Positions 1-7,352 of a DNA stretch of 64,000 bases are shown in pieces. Origin of the DNA: Agathobaculum butyriciproducens. GTDB taxonomy: Bacteria > Bacillota > Clostridia > Oscillospirales > Butyricicoccaceae. The notes under the pieces were generated by a model that saw nothing but the letters and a program-made list of their open reading frames with translations, did not search any database and was not told the origin of the DNA. Position 1 is the stretch's first letter; the number at the start of each line of letters is the position of its first letter. The DNA lies in NCBI GenBank assembly GCA_003096535.1, contig QEKJ01000001.1, positions 372,001 through 436,000 of the forward strand. The letters run 5' to 3'. The position numbers and the translations under genes are program-made.

Positions 1-1116
1 GGTGATCCGGAGAGCCGCCACGGCATCATTCTCGCCAAGAACGAGAAGGCCAAAGCCTTCGGCGTACAAACCGCCGAGACCATCTGGCAGGCGAAACGAA
101 AATGCCCGGATTTACGGCTGGTAGCACCGCATCGGAGCGAATATGTGAAGTTTTCGCGCAAGTGCAACGAACTGTACCTGCAGTACACCGATCTTGTCGA
201 TCCGTTCGGCATTGACGAATCCTTCCTCGATGTCACCGGCTCGATGCACCTGTTCGGCTCCGGCGAGCATATCGCGGACGAGCTGCGCCGCCGCATGCGC
301 GAGGAGGTCGGGCTGACCATTTCGGTCGGCGTATCGTTCAACCGCGCGTTCGCCAAGCTCGGCAGCGATTACAAAAAGCCGGATGGCACGACGGTCTTTT
401 CGCGCGAAAATTTCAAGCAGCGCGTGTGGTCCTTGCCCGCGAACACGCTCCTGTATGTCGGCAAACGCGCCAGCGACCGGCTGAACCGACTGGGCGTACG
501 CACGATCGGCGAGCTTGCCGCCTGCGATCCGGCGTTTATCCACAGCATTCTGGGCAAAAACGGCGATCTTCTGCTGCGTTACGCCAGAGGCGAGGACGAT
601 GAGCCTGTGCGCTCGTTTTACGCGGAACGAGAGGTCAAATCGGTCGGCAACAGCATGACGTTCGCGCACAATCTGCTCGGCGCGGACGAATGCCGCATGG
701 GCATCACGGCGCTGTGCGACAATGTCGGCAGACGTTTGCGAAAGCGCGGCATGGTGTGCCAGACCGTGCAGCTCGGCATCCGCGACCCGGAATTTCACAA
801 CCGCTCGCGGCAGGTGACACTCGAGCGGCCCACCAATTCTACGCGTGCGCTCATCGACCTGTCCATGCAGCTGCTGCTCGGGCACTGGCCGATGGACAAG
901 CCGGTGCGCCTGCTCTCGGTCACGGCTGCCAATCTGCTGCCGGAAAATCAGTCGTGCGAGCAGCTTTCGCTGTTTGACGCCGCCGGGGATATCCAGAAGC
1001 GCGACCGCCAGCATAAGCTCGACCAGACGGTTGACGCACTGCGGCAGAAATTCGGTGATCAGTCGGTCGTGTTCGCGCATTCGGTGAAGAAAAAGGATAA
1101 AACGGATAAAAAATGA
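1..1116 (+). CDS. dinB: Y-family DNA polymerase (DNA polymerase IV-like), 5' end outside window
   Basis: Translesion DNA polymerase that copies past damaged template bases. The reading frame is open from base 1, so the N-terminal part of the palm, with the first catalytic aspartate, lies outside the window. The visible part has the family core FGIDESFLDVTG, whose D-E pair supplies catalytic metal ligands. It continues with the KPDGTTVF segment, a helix-hairpin-helix thumb (LNRLGVRTIGELAACD) and a little-finger domain. A KKKDKTDKK tail ends at the TGA. It converges on the minus-strand sigma/anti-sigma genes and shares a bidirectional terminator with them. It could be a Pol IV or a related UmuC-type enzyme; the family is certain, the subtype less so. 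Confidence 0.93.
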   Translation, partial: GDPESRHGIILAKNEKAKAFGVQTAETIWQAKRKCPDLRLVAPHRSEYVKFSRKCNELYLQYTDLVDPFGIDESFLDVTGSMHLFGSGEHIADELRRRMREEVGLTISVGVSFNRAFAKLGSDYKKPDGTTVFSRENFKQRVWSLPANTLLYVGKRASDRLNRLGVRTIGELAACDPAFIHSILGKNGDLLLRYARGEDDEPVRSFYAEREVKSVGNSMTFAHNLLGADECRMGITALCDNVGRRLRKRGMVCQTVQLGIRDPEFHNRSRQVTLERPTNSTRALIDLSMQLLLGHWPMDKPVRLLSVTAANLLPENQSCEQLSLFDAAGDIQKRDRQHKLDQTVDALRQKFGDQSVVFAHSVKKKDKTDKK

Positions 1117-1147
1117 GGACATATCTGCCGGATATGTCCTCATTTTT
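1109..1147. terminator. Bidirectional intrinsic terminator between convergent genes
   Basis: Perfect 17-bp inverted repeat (arms 1109-1125 and 1131-1147) with a 5-nt loop. Its outer ends are an A-run and a T-run, so it has a T-tract in both directions. It separates the polymerase gene from the minus-strand DUF4179 gene. Confidence 0.9.
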
Positions 1148-1150
1148 GCG

Positions 1151-2191
1151 TTACTGCGTCAGCCGGAAGGAAACTGCCCATCTGCCGTCCATCCGGTTGC
1201 TTGCGGTGTAGAGATCACCGGTAAGTGTACAGCCGGCAACATCCTCGTATGCCATCGGGAAAACGTACTCGGTGTAGTCGGTGTCGTTGTCAAAATCCTT
1301 GTAGGTTACCGTGTAATCGCACATCAATTCCGTGCCGTCCGCAAGGTGCAACGTAGAAAAATCTGCGTGATTACCCAATGACAGCGAACCATCTGTGCGA
1401 TAGTGCAAATGTAGTTCTCCATTCCGCCAGCCTGCGGCAATCAGTGCGCATATACCGTTTTCGCTTTGCCACAAAGTGCCCTGCGGAACAAGAAAATCAT
1501 ACGAATCCATGTCACCCAACGCATCCGGATTCATTGTACCGTAACCGTTGATTGCATGGTTCTCGGTCGGTGCATTTTTCGGCACAGCAGACAAATCCGC
1601 CGTTACCGGAATACCTTCCTGCTTTTCTCTGCCGACGAGAAGCTGATTGAACGAAAACCGGAATGCACCTGCCGGAATATGTTTGCCATTCAAATCATCA
1701 ATCTGCAGAAAATAGGTTGCGGTATGCGTATTCGGGTCGTAATCGAGCGTTGAGCAGCCATAGGAACGTGCTCCACGACCAAAACCGGCGTAATCAAGCG
1801 ACCAACTGTCATACAAATCCGGTGCGGCATCGCCGAACAGGCTGCCTGTGGTGTCGGTCAGCGACAAATACACCTTTGCCGTGCTGCCTTCCACGTCCGC
1901 CGAAACGACCTCCAGCTTAACGCCCCGGTCCTCGCAGACCTGCCCGACCGGCTGCAGGTACTCTGCCATGCCGGGCGCGATTTGGTACAGCACCCGCAGA
2001 ACCGCCTCCTGATTGGCGGCTACGGCGGTGCTCACGCAGGCCAAAGCCGCCGCAACCGTAAGGATAATCTTGAGCGGTTTTCGCGCTCTGTGCGGCCTGC
2101 CGCTCTCCATTTTGGCGATCGTCTGCTGCACCAGTGCGTCGCTCGGCGTGATATTCTCATTCATGCCGCGGTACTGCTTGTGAAAATCCAT
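1151..2191 (-). CDS. DUF4179 domain protein, probable anti-sigma partner of the adjacent ECF sigma factor
   Basis: 346-residue protein with a short cytoplasmic N-terminus, one membrane segment (about residues 43-60) and a large extracytoplasmic beta-rich domain of DUF4179 type. This is the usual plan of clostridial anti-sigma/sensor proteins paired with ECF sigma factors. The start at 2191 has a GGAG ribosome-binding site 9 nt upstream and lies inside the sigma gene (35-nt overlap), which indicates translational coupling. No catalytic motif is visible. The anti-sigma role is inferred from topology and neighbourhood. A second pair of the same plan is at 39.5-40.9 kb. Confidence 0.75.
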   Translation of the reverse strand: MDFHKQYRGMNENITPSDALVQQTIAKMESGRPHRARKPLKIILTVAAALACVSTAVAANQEAVLRVLYQIAPGMAEYLQPVGQVCEDRGVKLEVVSADVEGSTAKVYLSLTDTTGSLFGDAAPDLYDSWSLDYAGFGRGARSYGCSTLDYDPNTHTATYFLQIDDLNGKHIPAGAFRFSFNQLLVGREKQEGIPVTADLSAVPKNAPTENHAINGYGTMNPDALGDMDSYDFLVPQGTLWQSENGICALIAAGWRNGELHLHYRTDGSLSLGNHADFSTLHLADGTELMCDYTVTYKDFDNDTDYTEYVFPMAYEDVAGCTLTGDLYTASNRMDGRWAVSFRLTQ

Positions 2192-2657
2192 CGTCCAGCT
2201 CTCCTTTCATCAATTCGCGCAGCTGTGTCCGTGCGCGTGTCAGCCGTGTACGTATCGCGGACGGTTTTTCCCCGCTCATGCGCGCAATCTCCTCTGCGGT
2301 GTAACCCTCGTAGTAGAATAAATGCACTGCCGCGCGGTACTTAGGTGTCAGCCGTCGCAGGGCTTCATCCAGTGCGCTGTCCTCCGGCTCGGGAAACGGA
2401 ATGCGGTCATCGAGCGGTGTGTCGTGCCGCCGCCATGCCATGCGCCAGTGGCTTTTCAGGCAGTTGAGCGTCACCCGCAGCAGCCATGCCTTTTCGTGCT
2501 CCACACTGTCGAAAACCGGTCGTTTACGCACGGTCTGGAGAAAGACCTCCTGAAAAATATCGTCCGCATCGTGACGGCTGCGCGTCTGCGCATACGCCAA
2601 TCGGTATACCATGTCGCCGTAGACGCTGACGAGTTGTTCGGGTGTTTTTGTGGTCAT
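2157..2657 (-). CDS. ECF-type RNA polymerase sigma factor
   Basis: 166-residue sigma-70 family protein with only region 2 (VYRLAYAQTRSRHDADDIFQEVF, about residues 12-35, written here as its landmarks VYRLAYA and DADDIFQEVF) and region 4 (YYEGYTAEEIARM followed by AIRTRLTRAR). Such factors bind core RNA polymerase and direct it to a small set of promoters. The start at 2657 is chosen because AAAGGAGG lies 7 nt upstream; the more upstream ATG at 2675 would overlap that ribosome-binding site. It overlaps the anti-sigma-like gene downstream. Several Arg/Lys-rich turns in region 4 suit -35 recognition. Target promoters are unknown. Confidence 0.9.
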   Translation of the reverse strand: MTTKTPEQLVSVYGDMVYRLAYAQTRSRHDADDIFQEVFLQTVRKRPVFDSVEHEKAWLLRVTLNCLKSHWRMAWRRHDTPLDDRIPFPEPEDSALDEALRRLTPKYRAAVHLFYYEGYTAEEIARMSGEKPSAIRTRLTRARTQLRELMKGELDDGFSQAVPRHE

Positions 2658-2685
2658 GCTCCATCCTCCTTTCACCGATAATACG

Positions 2686-2740
2686 AAATAAAAACCCGAA
2701 GTGCTACAAATTTGCGCAGAAATTTATTGCACTTCGGGTT
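2686..2740 (-). terminator. Intrinsic terminator of the MocR gene
   Basis: 12-bp stem (2693-2704 with 2729-2740). Its loop holds a further AAATTT/AAATTT pairing. On the minus strand the stem is followed by a T-rich tract (TTTTTATTT), 5 nt after the MocR stop codon. It also lies just upstream of the sigma gene, so read-through could feed that gene. Confidence 0.8.
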
Positions 2741-2744
2741 GCAT

Positions 2745-4151
2745 TTATTTTGTCCAGGCTTGCTTGAGCAGCTTTGCCGCCTCGCCGATCTGCTGTTCGG
2801 TCAGACCGGCATAGCCGAGCACAAGCGTTGCTCGCGGCGGCTTGACCGGCGGCGTATAGTACGCCGAAAGCGGGTAAACGCGCACACCGGACGCCTTTGC
2901 GCGCTCAATAAGTTCGTGCTCGAGCATGCCGTTGCGCATGTGCAGCAGCAGGTGCAGACCGGCTTCCGAGCGCGAGACCTCATGCGGCAGGTCGGCCAAC
3001 TCGCGGTCAAGTGCGGCCATGAGCGCGTCGCGGCGTGCCTGATAGACCTTGCGGCTGCGACTGATGTGCCGCTCGAAGCCGCCGGTGTGCATGAAGGCCG
3101 CCAGCGTGTACTGGTCAAAGCTCGGCACGGTAGATGAGTACCGCGAAAACCGTTCACGATAGCGCGCCATCAACGCATTCGGCAGCACCAGATAGCCGAT
3201 GCGCAATCCGGGGGCAAGGCTTTTCGCAAAGGTGTTGACGTACACGACACGGCCTGTCCGATCCAGCTCGCCTAACGCCGGAATCGGGCGGGAGGCGTAG
3301 CGGAATTCGCTGTCGTAATCATCCTCGATGATGTAGCGGTCGGGCGCTTCCGACGCCCAGCGAAGGATTTCCAGTCGGCGGGCAGCCGTCATAACCGTGC
3401 CCAGCGGGAAATGGTGCGACGGCGTAAGGTATACCACCGATGCGTCACTCGCGGCCAGCGCGTCAGCACGCAGACCGTGCTTGTCCAGCGGTGTCGGACG
3501 CACGGTCACACCGTTCACTGCGAAAATCTGATACAGCTTGCGGTAGCCGGGGTTCTCGAGCGCGTACACGCGGTCGCGGCCGAGCAGCTGAATGACAAGG
3601 TGCATCAGATACTCCGAACCTGCGCCGATGAGGATGTTGTCCGGCGAGACATTGATGCCGCGGAAGTCGTGCAGGTAGCGCACGATCTCCTCTCGAAGTT
3701 CCGCCGCGCCGCATGGGTCGGTCGCACGGAGCAGCGCACTCGAGTATTCGCTCAGCACACTGCGCGACAGCCGCGCCCATGTGGAGAACGGAAAGCAGCC
3801 GTTATCGACAAAATCCGTGCGAAAATCGTAAGGATAGGTCTCCTCGGAGGCGGAAATTGGCGGCAAAGGCGGTGCAAATGGCTCCTGCGGCTCGGAGACC
3901 GGCACGGCAAGCTGCTCCTGCACAAAGTAGCCGCGCCTTGGCGCAGAGGCGATGTAGCCTTCGGCGGCAAGCTGACCGTAAGCGGTTTCCACGGTGATCT
4001 GGCTGACGCGCAGATTGGCCGCCAGCTGGCGTTTGCTCGGCAGGCGCGTGCCGCCGGGCAAGGCGCCGGACATGATGTCCGCGCGGACAGCGTGGTAGAG
4101 CTGCTCGTAGAGCGGCTGTTGGTCGTGCGGTTTGAGATGGTAAGTCAGCAT
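2745..4151 (-). CDS. MocR/PdxR-type GntR-family regulator with aminotransferase domain
   Basis: 468-residue fusion of an N-terminal GntR winged helix (about residues 10-75, with LPSKRQLAANLRVSQITVE) to a fold-type I PLP aminotransferase-like domain. The PLP lysine is in NTFAKSLAPGLRIGY (about residue 310). Members sense PLP or amino-acid adducts and often control pyridoxal, GABA or amino-acid genes. The start at 4151 has AAAGGAG 9 nt upstream; an in-frame ATG at 4184 lacks a comparable site. No pdx or transport gene is adjacent, so the target is unknown. Confidence 0.92.
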   Translation of the reverse strand: MLTYHLKPHDQQPLYEQLYHAVRADIMSGALPGGTRLPSKRQLAANLRVSQITVETAYGQLAAEGYIASAPRRGYFVQEQLAVPVSEPQEPFAPPLPPISASEETYPYDFRTDFVDNGCFPFSTWARLSRSVLSEYSSALLRATDPCGAAELREEIVRYLHDFRGINVSPDNILIGAGSEYLMHLVIQLLGRDRVYALENPGYRKLYQIFAVNGVTVRPTPLDKHGLRADALAASDASVVYLTPSHHFPLGTVMTAARRLEILRWASEAPDRYIIEDDYDSEFRYASRPIPALGELDRTGRVVYVNTFAKSLAPGLRIGYLVLPNALMARYRERFSRYSSTVPSFDQYTLAAFMHTGGFERHISRSRKVYQARRDALMAALDRELADLPHEVSRSEAGLHLLLHMRNGMLEHELIERAKASGVRVYPLSAYYTPPVKPPRATLVLGYAGLTEQQIGEAAKLLKQAWTK

Positions 4152-4208
4152 GGCCGGAGGCTCCTTTCCTTGCGTCTTTTGCAAAATCTGTGCTGATTTT
4201 ATGAGTTA

Positions 4209-4838
4209 TCGCTTGCGAAGCGAACGAAATCTGCGCTGACGCCGCGCGGGCGCACAAGAGGGTAGACACCAAGGTTTCTACCCTCTTGTGAATCACCCGT
4301 TTCCTGTCATAGTCTAGCGCAGACCAGAGACCGGCGACCGCTGCGAAAATAGGGGTACGACAGTCGGGTTACTCTTGCGTTTGTTTCGTAAAATATTTGC
4401 AGTTCCCGGATAGTCTACTGCTACACAGACCGGCTACTTCCAACAGGCGCGACATACCCGTGTCGCGCAATTCGTTAGCGTGTTATCACAGACGGCACCT
4501 ACGAAGATAAATGTTACCAAGTGTCTATATTCGCAGGTGCTGTCTACAATCTCCAGACTAACGATTCGTGCGGCACTGTTATCCCCCAGGGGACTCTCTC
4601 TTGCCCTTCGGGCAATTCACCTTGTGCCGCACCCAGCGTAGAGTCGCCGATCTGTGTAGCAGTCAGAAAACAGCTTGAGCATCTGCGGTTGAGAAATGGG
4701 CGGCCATTGGCCGCCCCTACGGAAGATGAACAGTACGGCCGTTCCCCCATAGTCTCAGTTCTCTGATAGCCGCCGTGCTAAGCGGAAACGGGGAGATTCA
4801 CAAGAGGGGTGGAAACCTTGGTGTCCATCCCTCTTGTG
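4209..4838. repeat. Large structured non-coding element, copy A (~630 nt)
   Basis: First of two copies; the other is at 62824-63444 in the same orientation. It opens with a TCGCTT-gcg-AAGCGA hairpin. A 38-nt stretch identical to copy B follows (4231-4268). The element is bounded by two long hairpins, 4253-4290 and 4799-4838, whose 10-nt loops are reverse complements of each other. Conserved interior blocks lie at 4336-4350, 4361-4372, 4417-4431, 4471-4480, 4551-4563 and 4654-4663. ACTGCTACACAG (4418-4429) is perfectly complementary to CTGTGTAGCAGT (4652-4663), and TCGTTAG to CTAACGA. Size and complexity recall large ornate RNAs (ROOL, GOLLD, OLE), but I cannot assign it to any of them. The transcribed strand is unknown. 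Confidence 0.8.
4567..4632. repeat. Extended peripheral hairpin inside copy A
   Basis: GTGCGGCAC/GTGCCGCAC stem closing a roughly 48-nt extension that contains a C-TTCG-G tetraloop hairpin. The same extension is present in copy B at 63066-63129, but in reverse-complement orientation and on a different helix of the element. Confidence 0.75.
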
Positions 4839-4886
4839 CCCCCGCCGGGTAGGCGTTCCCCTCGCCTCGAAGGCGAAAAACTTACG

Positions 4887-5837
4887 TTAAATAAGCGCCA
4901 TCGAACGCAGAATGAACAGCGTCAATGTCAGCGTAACCGCACTCAGCGCCGTGCTGAGCACAATGATCGACGATGACAAAACATGATCGCCGCCCATATT
5001 TTTCGCCATAACATAACCGGAGGCTGTGCTCGGCGCACCGCACAGGATGACGATAGCCACCAGTGTCTGCTCGCGGAAGCCGAGCGCCACGCCCATCGGC
5101 AGAAAGATAGCACTCAGCAGCACCAGCTTGATAAACACGGCTGCACAGGTCGGGCCGAGCTTTTTGATGGCCTTTGCACCCTCAAAGCCCGCGCCGATGC
5201 TCAGCAGCGCCATAGGCGTTGCGCAGTTGCCCAGCATGGACAGACCCTTGTCCAGCATCGGCGGAAAGTCGATTGCCAGGAGCGAGAACGGCAGACCCGC
5301 GAAAATACCCAGTATGATCGGGTTGGTGATGATGCCGCGCAGCGTTTTGCCGACCAAGCCGCGGTGGTCCGCCTGCTGTGCGTCCGGCGCGGTGACAGTC
5401 AGCACCAGCACCGAAAAGATGTTGTAAAGCGGCACGCTTGCCACGATCATCAGCGGCACAAGACCGGCATTGCCGTACAGATTCTGCACAAAGGCCACAC
5501 CCAGTATCGCCTGCGAGCCGCGGAAAGCGCCCTGTGTAAACGCGCCCACCATACTCTTATCTTTAAGAAAGAGGGACGCGCCGATCCAGACGGCAAAAAA
5601 ATACACCGTTGTCGCACCCGCACAGAAAAAGAAAAACACGGGGTCGAACTGCTCGGTGATGCGCCCCTGTGCGATATCGCGGAACAGCAGGATCGGCAGC
5701 AGCACCTTGAACGACAGACGGTCAATGTCGGTCAGCGTCTGCTTGGTGAAAAAGTTTTTGCTGCGCAACCAGCGGCCAAGCACGATGATCGCAAAAATCG
5801 GCACGGTGGCATTCAGACAGAATATCAGGTTATCCAT
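4887..5837 (-). CDS. AEC-family (auxin efflux carrier-type) transporter
   Basis: 316-residue polytopic membrane protein of the AEC/PIN-like family, with about ten hydrophobic segments in two halves. It starts NLIFCLNATVPIFAIIVLGR and has the RGSQAILGVAFVQNLYG segment of the first half. Bacterial members export or import organic acids such as malate; the substrate here is unknown. It overlaps the upstream marR gene by 8 nt, so the two are co-transcribed and probably translationally coupled. This makes it the likely target of that regulator. Confidence 0.9.
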   Translation of the reverse strand: MDNLIFCLNATVPIFAIIVLGRWLRSKNFFTKQTLTDIDRLSFKVLLPILLFRDIAQGRITEQFDPVFFFFCAGATTVYFFAVWIGASLFLKDKSMVGAFTQGAFRGSQAILGVAFVQNLYGNAGLVPLMIVASVPLYNIFSVLVLTVTAPDAQQADHRGLVGKTLRGIITNPIILGIFAGLPFSLLAIDFPPMLDKGLSMLGNCATPMALLSIGAGFEGAKAIKKLGPTCAAVFIKLVLLSAIFLPMGVALGFREQTLVAIVILCGAPSTASGYVMAKNMGGDHVLSSSIIVLSTALSAVTLTLTLFILRSMALI

Positions 5838-6294
5838 TGGTTTCTCCCTCCACGGCTGCTTCCTCGTGGCGGAAGAAGTCCTGCAGTTTCTCTAAGCTCT
5901 GCGCCAGAAGCGCAGTCTGCTCGGGCGAGAGCGTGTCCACCAAAGACGCGATCATACGCTCGTGAAAGTCCTTGTGGTACTCGTAGGCGGCCCTGCCCTT
6001 GTCGGTGAGCATGATATTAACAACGCGGCGGTCCTCCTGGCTGCGCACACGGCGCACCAGTCCCTTGGCGACCAGCTTGTCGCACGCAACCGTCAGCGTA
6101 GCCAGTGTTACGCCGATTGACCTGGCAACCTCGCTCATACGCACAGGTTCCCTGTCACCGATCTTCTCGATGATATGGATTTCGGTGATGGAAACCGCGC
6201 TGCCCAGTCCGCCCGCCATGGCGCGTTCTTCGATTTTGTTGATCCGGCCGAACACATCGACCAGAAAGGAATTGAGCTGCTCTGCGTCTTCCAT
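5830..6294 (-). CDS. MarR-family transcriptional regulator
   Basis: 154-residue winged-helix protein. Helices H3-H4 read VRMSEVARSIGVTLATLTVACDKL (landmarks RMSEVARSIGV and ATLTVACDKL), and the wing is VRRVRSQEDRRVVNIMLT. MarR proteins act as dimers and usually repress their own operon until a ligand binds. A perfect inverted repeat directly downstream of the -10 box (6313-6333) is the likely operator. It forms an operon with the AEC transporter, suggesting a ligand-controlled efflux unit. Confidence 0.93.
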   Translation of the reverse strand: MEDAEQLNSFLVDVFGRINKIEERAMAGGLGSAVSITEIHIIEKIGDREPVRMSEVARSIGVTLATLTVACDKLVAKGLVRRVRSQEDRRVVNIMLTDKGRAAYEYHKDFHERMIASLVDTLSPEQTALLAQSLEKLQDFFRHEEAAVEGETNG

Positions 6295-6312
6295 GTTCGC
6301 GCTGTCCCTCCG

Positions 6313-6333
6313 TTAGTTCGTTAATCTAACTAA
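6313..6333 (-). promoter_or_regulatory. Probable MarR operator
   Basis: TTAGTT-N9-AACTAA perfect inverted repeat spanning the expected transcription start, between the -10 box (6334-6339) and the marR start codon. Position and symmetry suit steric repression by the marR product. Confidence 0.65.
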
Positions 6334-6362
6334 ATATTAGCATAAAATTGTCGAGCTTGCAA
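6334..6362 (-). promoter_or_regulatory. Promoter of the marR-AEC operon
   Basis: On the minus strand TTGCAA, 17 nt, TAATAT. The -10 is at 6334-6339 and abuts the inverted repeat 6313-6333. Confidence 0.7.
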
Positions 6363-6364
6363 CA

Positions 6365-6391
6365 AAAAAGGCGCAATCGTAAGATTGCGTC
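6365..6391 (-). terminator. Intrinsic terminator of the yajC-SCIFF gene run
   Basis: ACGCAATC-ttac-GATTGCGC hairpin (minus strand) followed by a T-run. It lies downstream of the small membrane protein gene that ends at 6748. Confidence 0.75.
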
Positions 6392-6420
6392 AATGGATAT
6401 GGGATTTTTCGGGTTAAATA

Positions 6421-6706
6421 ATTGAGAATGGATAATGGAGAATGGAAAATTGACGTAATTGTGAACTATCAGCCACCCTACAGTAAGGTATGTGCAAATG
6501 GTTTGGAAAACGGCGGGCTGAGGGCAGCCCGCCCTACGAAACAGATTTAACCTATACCGTAGGGCGGGGTGCCCTCACCCCGCCGTCTATCCGATTGGCA
6601 CCATTGATAATGAATAAATGGCAAATGTAACCGTCTCATGCGCAGCGCGGATGGAACTCGCGCAAGGATAGCGTCATTTTCCATTCTCCATTTTCAATTC
6701 TCAATT
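6421..6706. repeat. Composite repeat: inverted heptamer arrays flanking GC-rich palindromes
   Basis: The outer arms are degenerate 7-nt tandem repeats (units like GAGAATG, GAAAATG) at 6421-6452, with their inverted complement at 6675-6706. Between them are two GC hairpins (6512-6533 and 6560-6588) flanked by ACCGTAGGGCGG-type sequence, and a GCGCAGCGCGGATGG...GCGCAAGGATAGCG segment. That last segment recurs inverted at 19930-19970. The interval 6295-6747 holds no gene. Confidence 0.75.
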
Positions 6707-6747
6707 CCGCATCGCCTCCGCTGTGCATTTGTGCATTTTGTATAAAC

Positions 6748-7281
6748 TTACACATCGCACAGTGCCGCTATCGCGGCCCTCAGGAGGGCGCTCAGCACGG
6801 CGAGCGTAATACACAGGAAATACGGCATCCTGCACGTTCGAAGCGAATACCGTCCGGTGGCTTCACCGCCCTGCCAGACCATAGAGCATGCGGCAAGCAG
6901 CGCGGAGACGCTCAGCACGGCGGGTACGCCGGCTGCTCCGATGATGAGGGCGTTTCCTTCTCCCACGCTGACCGCGACGGTCATGGCAAGCACGAAGCCG
7001 CGTGCTGCGGCAACCGCACTCAGCAGCAGCTCTCTCGGGCGCAGAAAGGCGCACACGAGCGGCAGCAGCACCCAGATGAGCGCGCCCAGCGTGCTCTGCA
7101 CCACATGCGCGGGCAATTCAGCCAGCAGACCGGAAAGCACTGCCGCGCCGTCCCCTTCGCCGGCCCGCAGACCGGTCAGACCGCCCGCCGCTGCACCGCA
7201 CAGGAACATCGCACACAGGAACAGGAACACCGGTGTCCGCACCAAATCGTCAAAAAAACCGAGAATATGCTGTTTGTTCAT
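6748..7281 (-). CDS. Small polytopic membrane protein, possibly SpoIIM-like
   Basis: 177 residues with five or so hydrophobic segments (about 17-37, 62-80, 85-107, 112-133, 155-172) and few charged residues. Size, a FFDDLVRTPVFLFL start and membrane layout resemble short SpoIIM-type stage II sporulation proteins, but no diagnostic motif is clear. It is the last gene of the yajC-SCIFF run. The start codon has a GGGGGA site. Ribosome-binding site and start codon lie in the loop of a 12-bp inverted repeat (7262-7273 and 7309-7320), suggesting post-transcriptional control. Function unknown. Confidence 0.6.
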   Translation of the reverse strand: MNKQHILGFFDDLVRTPVFLFLCAMFLCGAAAGGLTGLRAGEGDGAAVLSGLLAELPAHVVQSTLGALIWVLLPLVCAFLRPRELLLSAVAAARGFVLAMTVAVSVGEGNALIIGAAGVPAVLSVSALLAACSMVWQGGEATGRYSLRTCRMPYFLCITLAVLSALLRAAIAALCDV

Positions 7282-7320
7282 ACGTCTTCCCCCTTGGAAA
7301 AGTCATAGAACAGCATATTC
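7262..7320 (-). promoter_or_regulatory. Long inverted repeat enclosing a ribosome-binding site and start codon
   Basis: GAATATGCTGTT and AACAGCATATTC are perfectly complementary and enclose 35 nt that hold the Shine-Dalgarno sequence and the ATG at 7281. On the minus strand a T7 run follows 4 nt after the second arm. Confidence 0.55.
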
Positions 7321-7352
7321 CCGGTTTTATCTTTTTAGAACAACAGACGGAC

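Larger units (their letters stand above)
4152..4886. other. 735-bp non-coding interval between MocR and AEC genes
   Basis: The interval is almost entirely filled by structured element copy A. Open frames here are short, are not preceded by ribosome-binding sites, and run through hairpins. Outside the element there is about 57 bp on the MocR side and 48 bp on the AEC side. I found no convincing promoter there. Confidence 0.7.

Noticed and set aside
2157..2675. Start of the first sigma factor at 2675
   Set aside because: That ATG overlaps the AAAGGAGG ribosome-binding site; the ATG at 2657 is correctly spaced.
4544..4750. Open frames reading GELPEGQERVPWGITVPH through the structured element
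   Set aside because: The peptide comes from the 48-nt hairpin extension in either orientation; no start signal, and the frame is not kept between the two copies.
4209..4838. Group I or group II intron as an explanation for the structured element
   Set aside because: No group I P-Q-R-S core or group II domain V pattern was recognised, and no intron-encoded protein is present.
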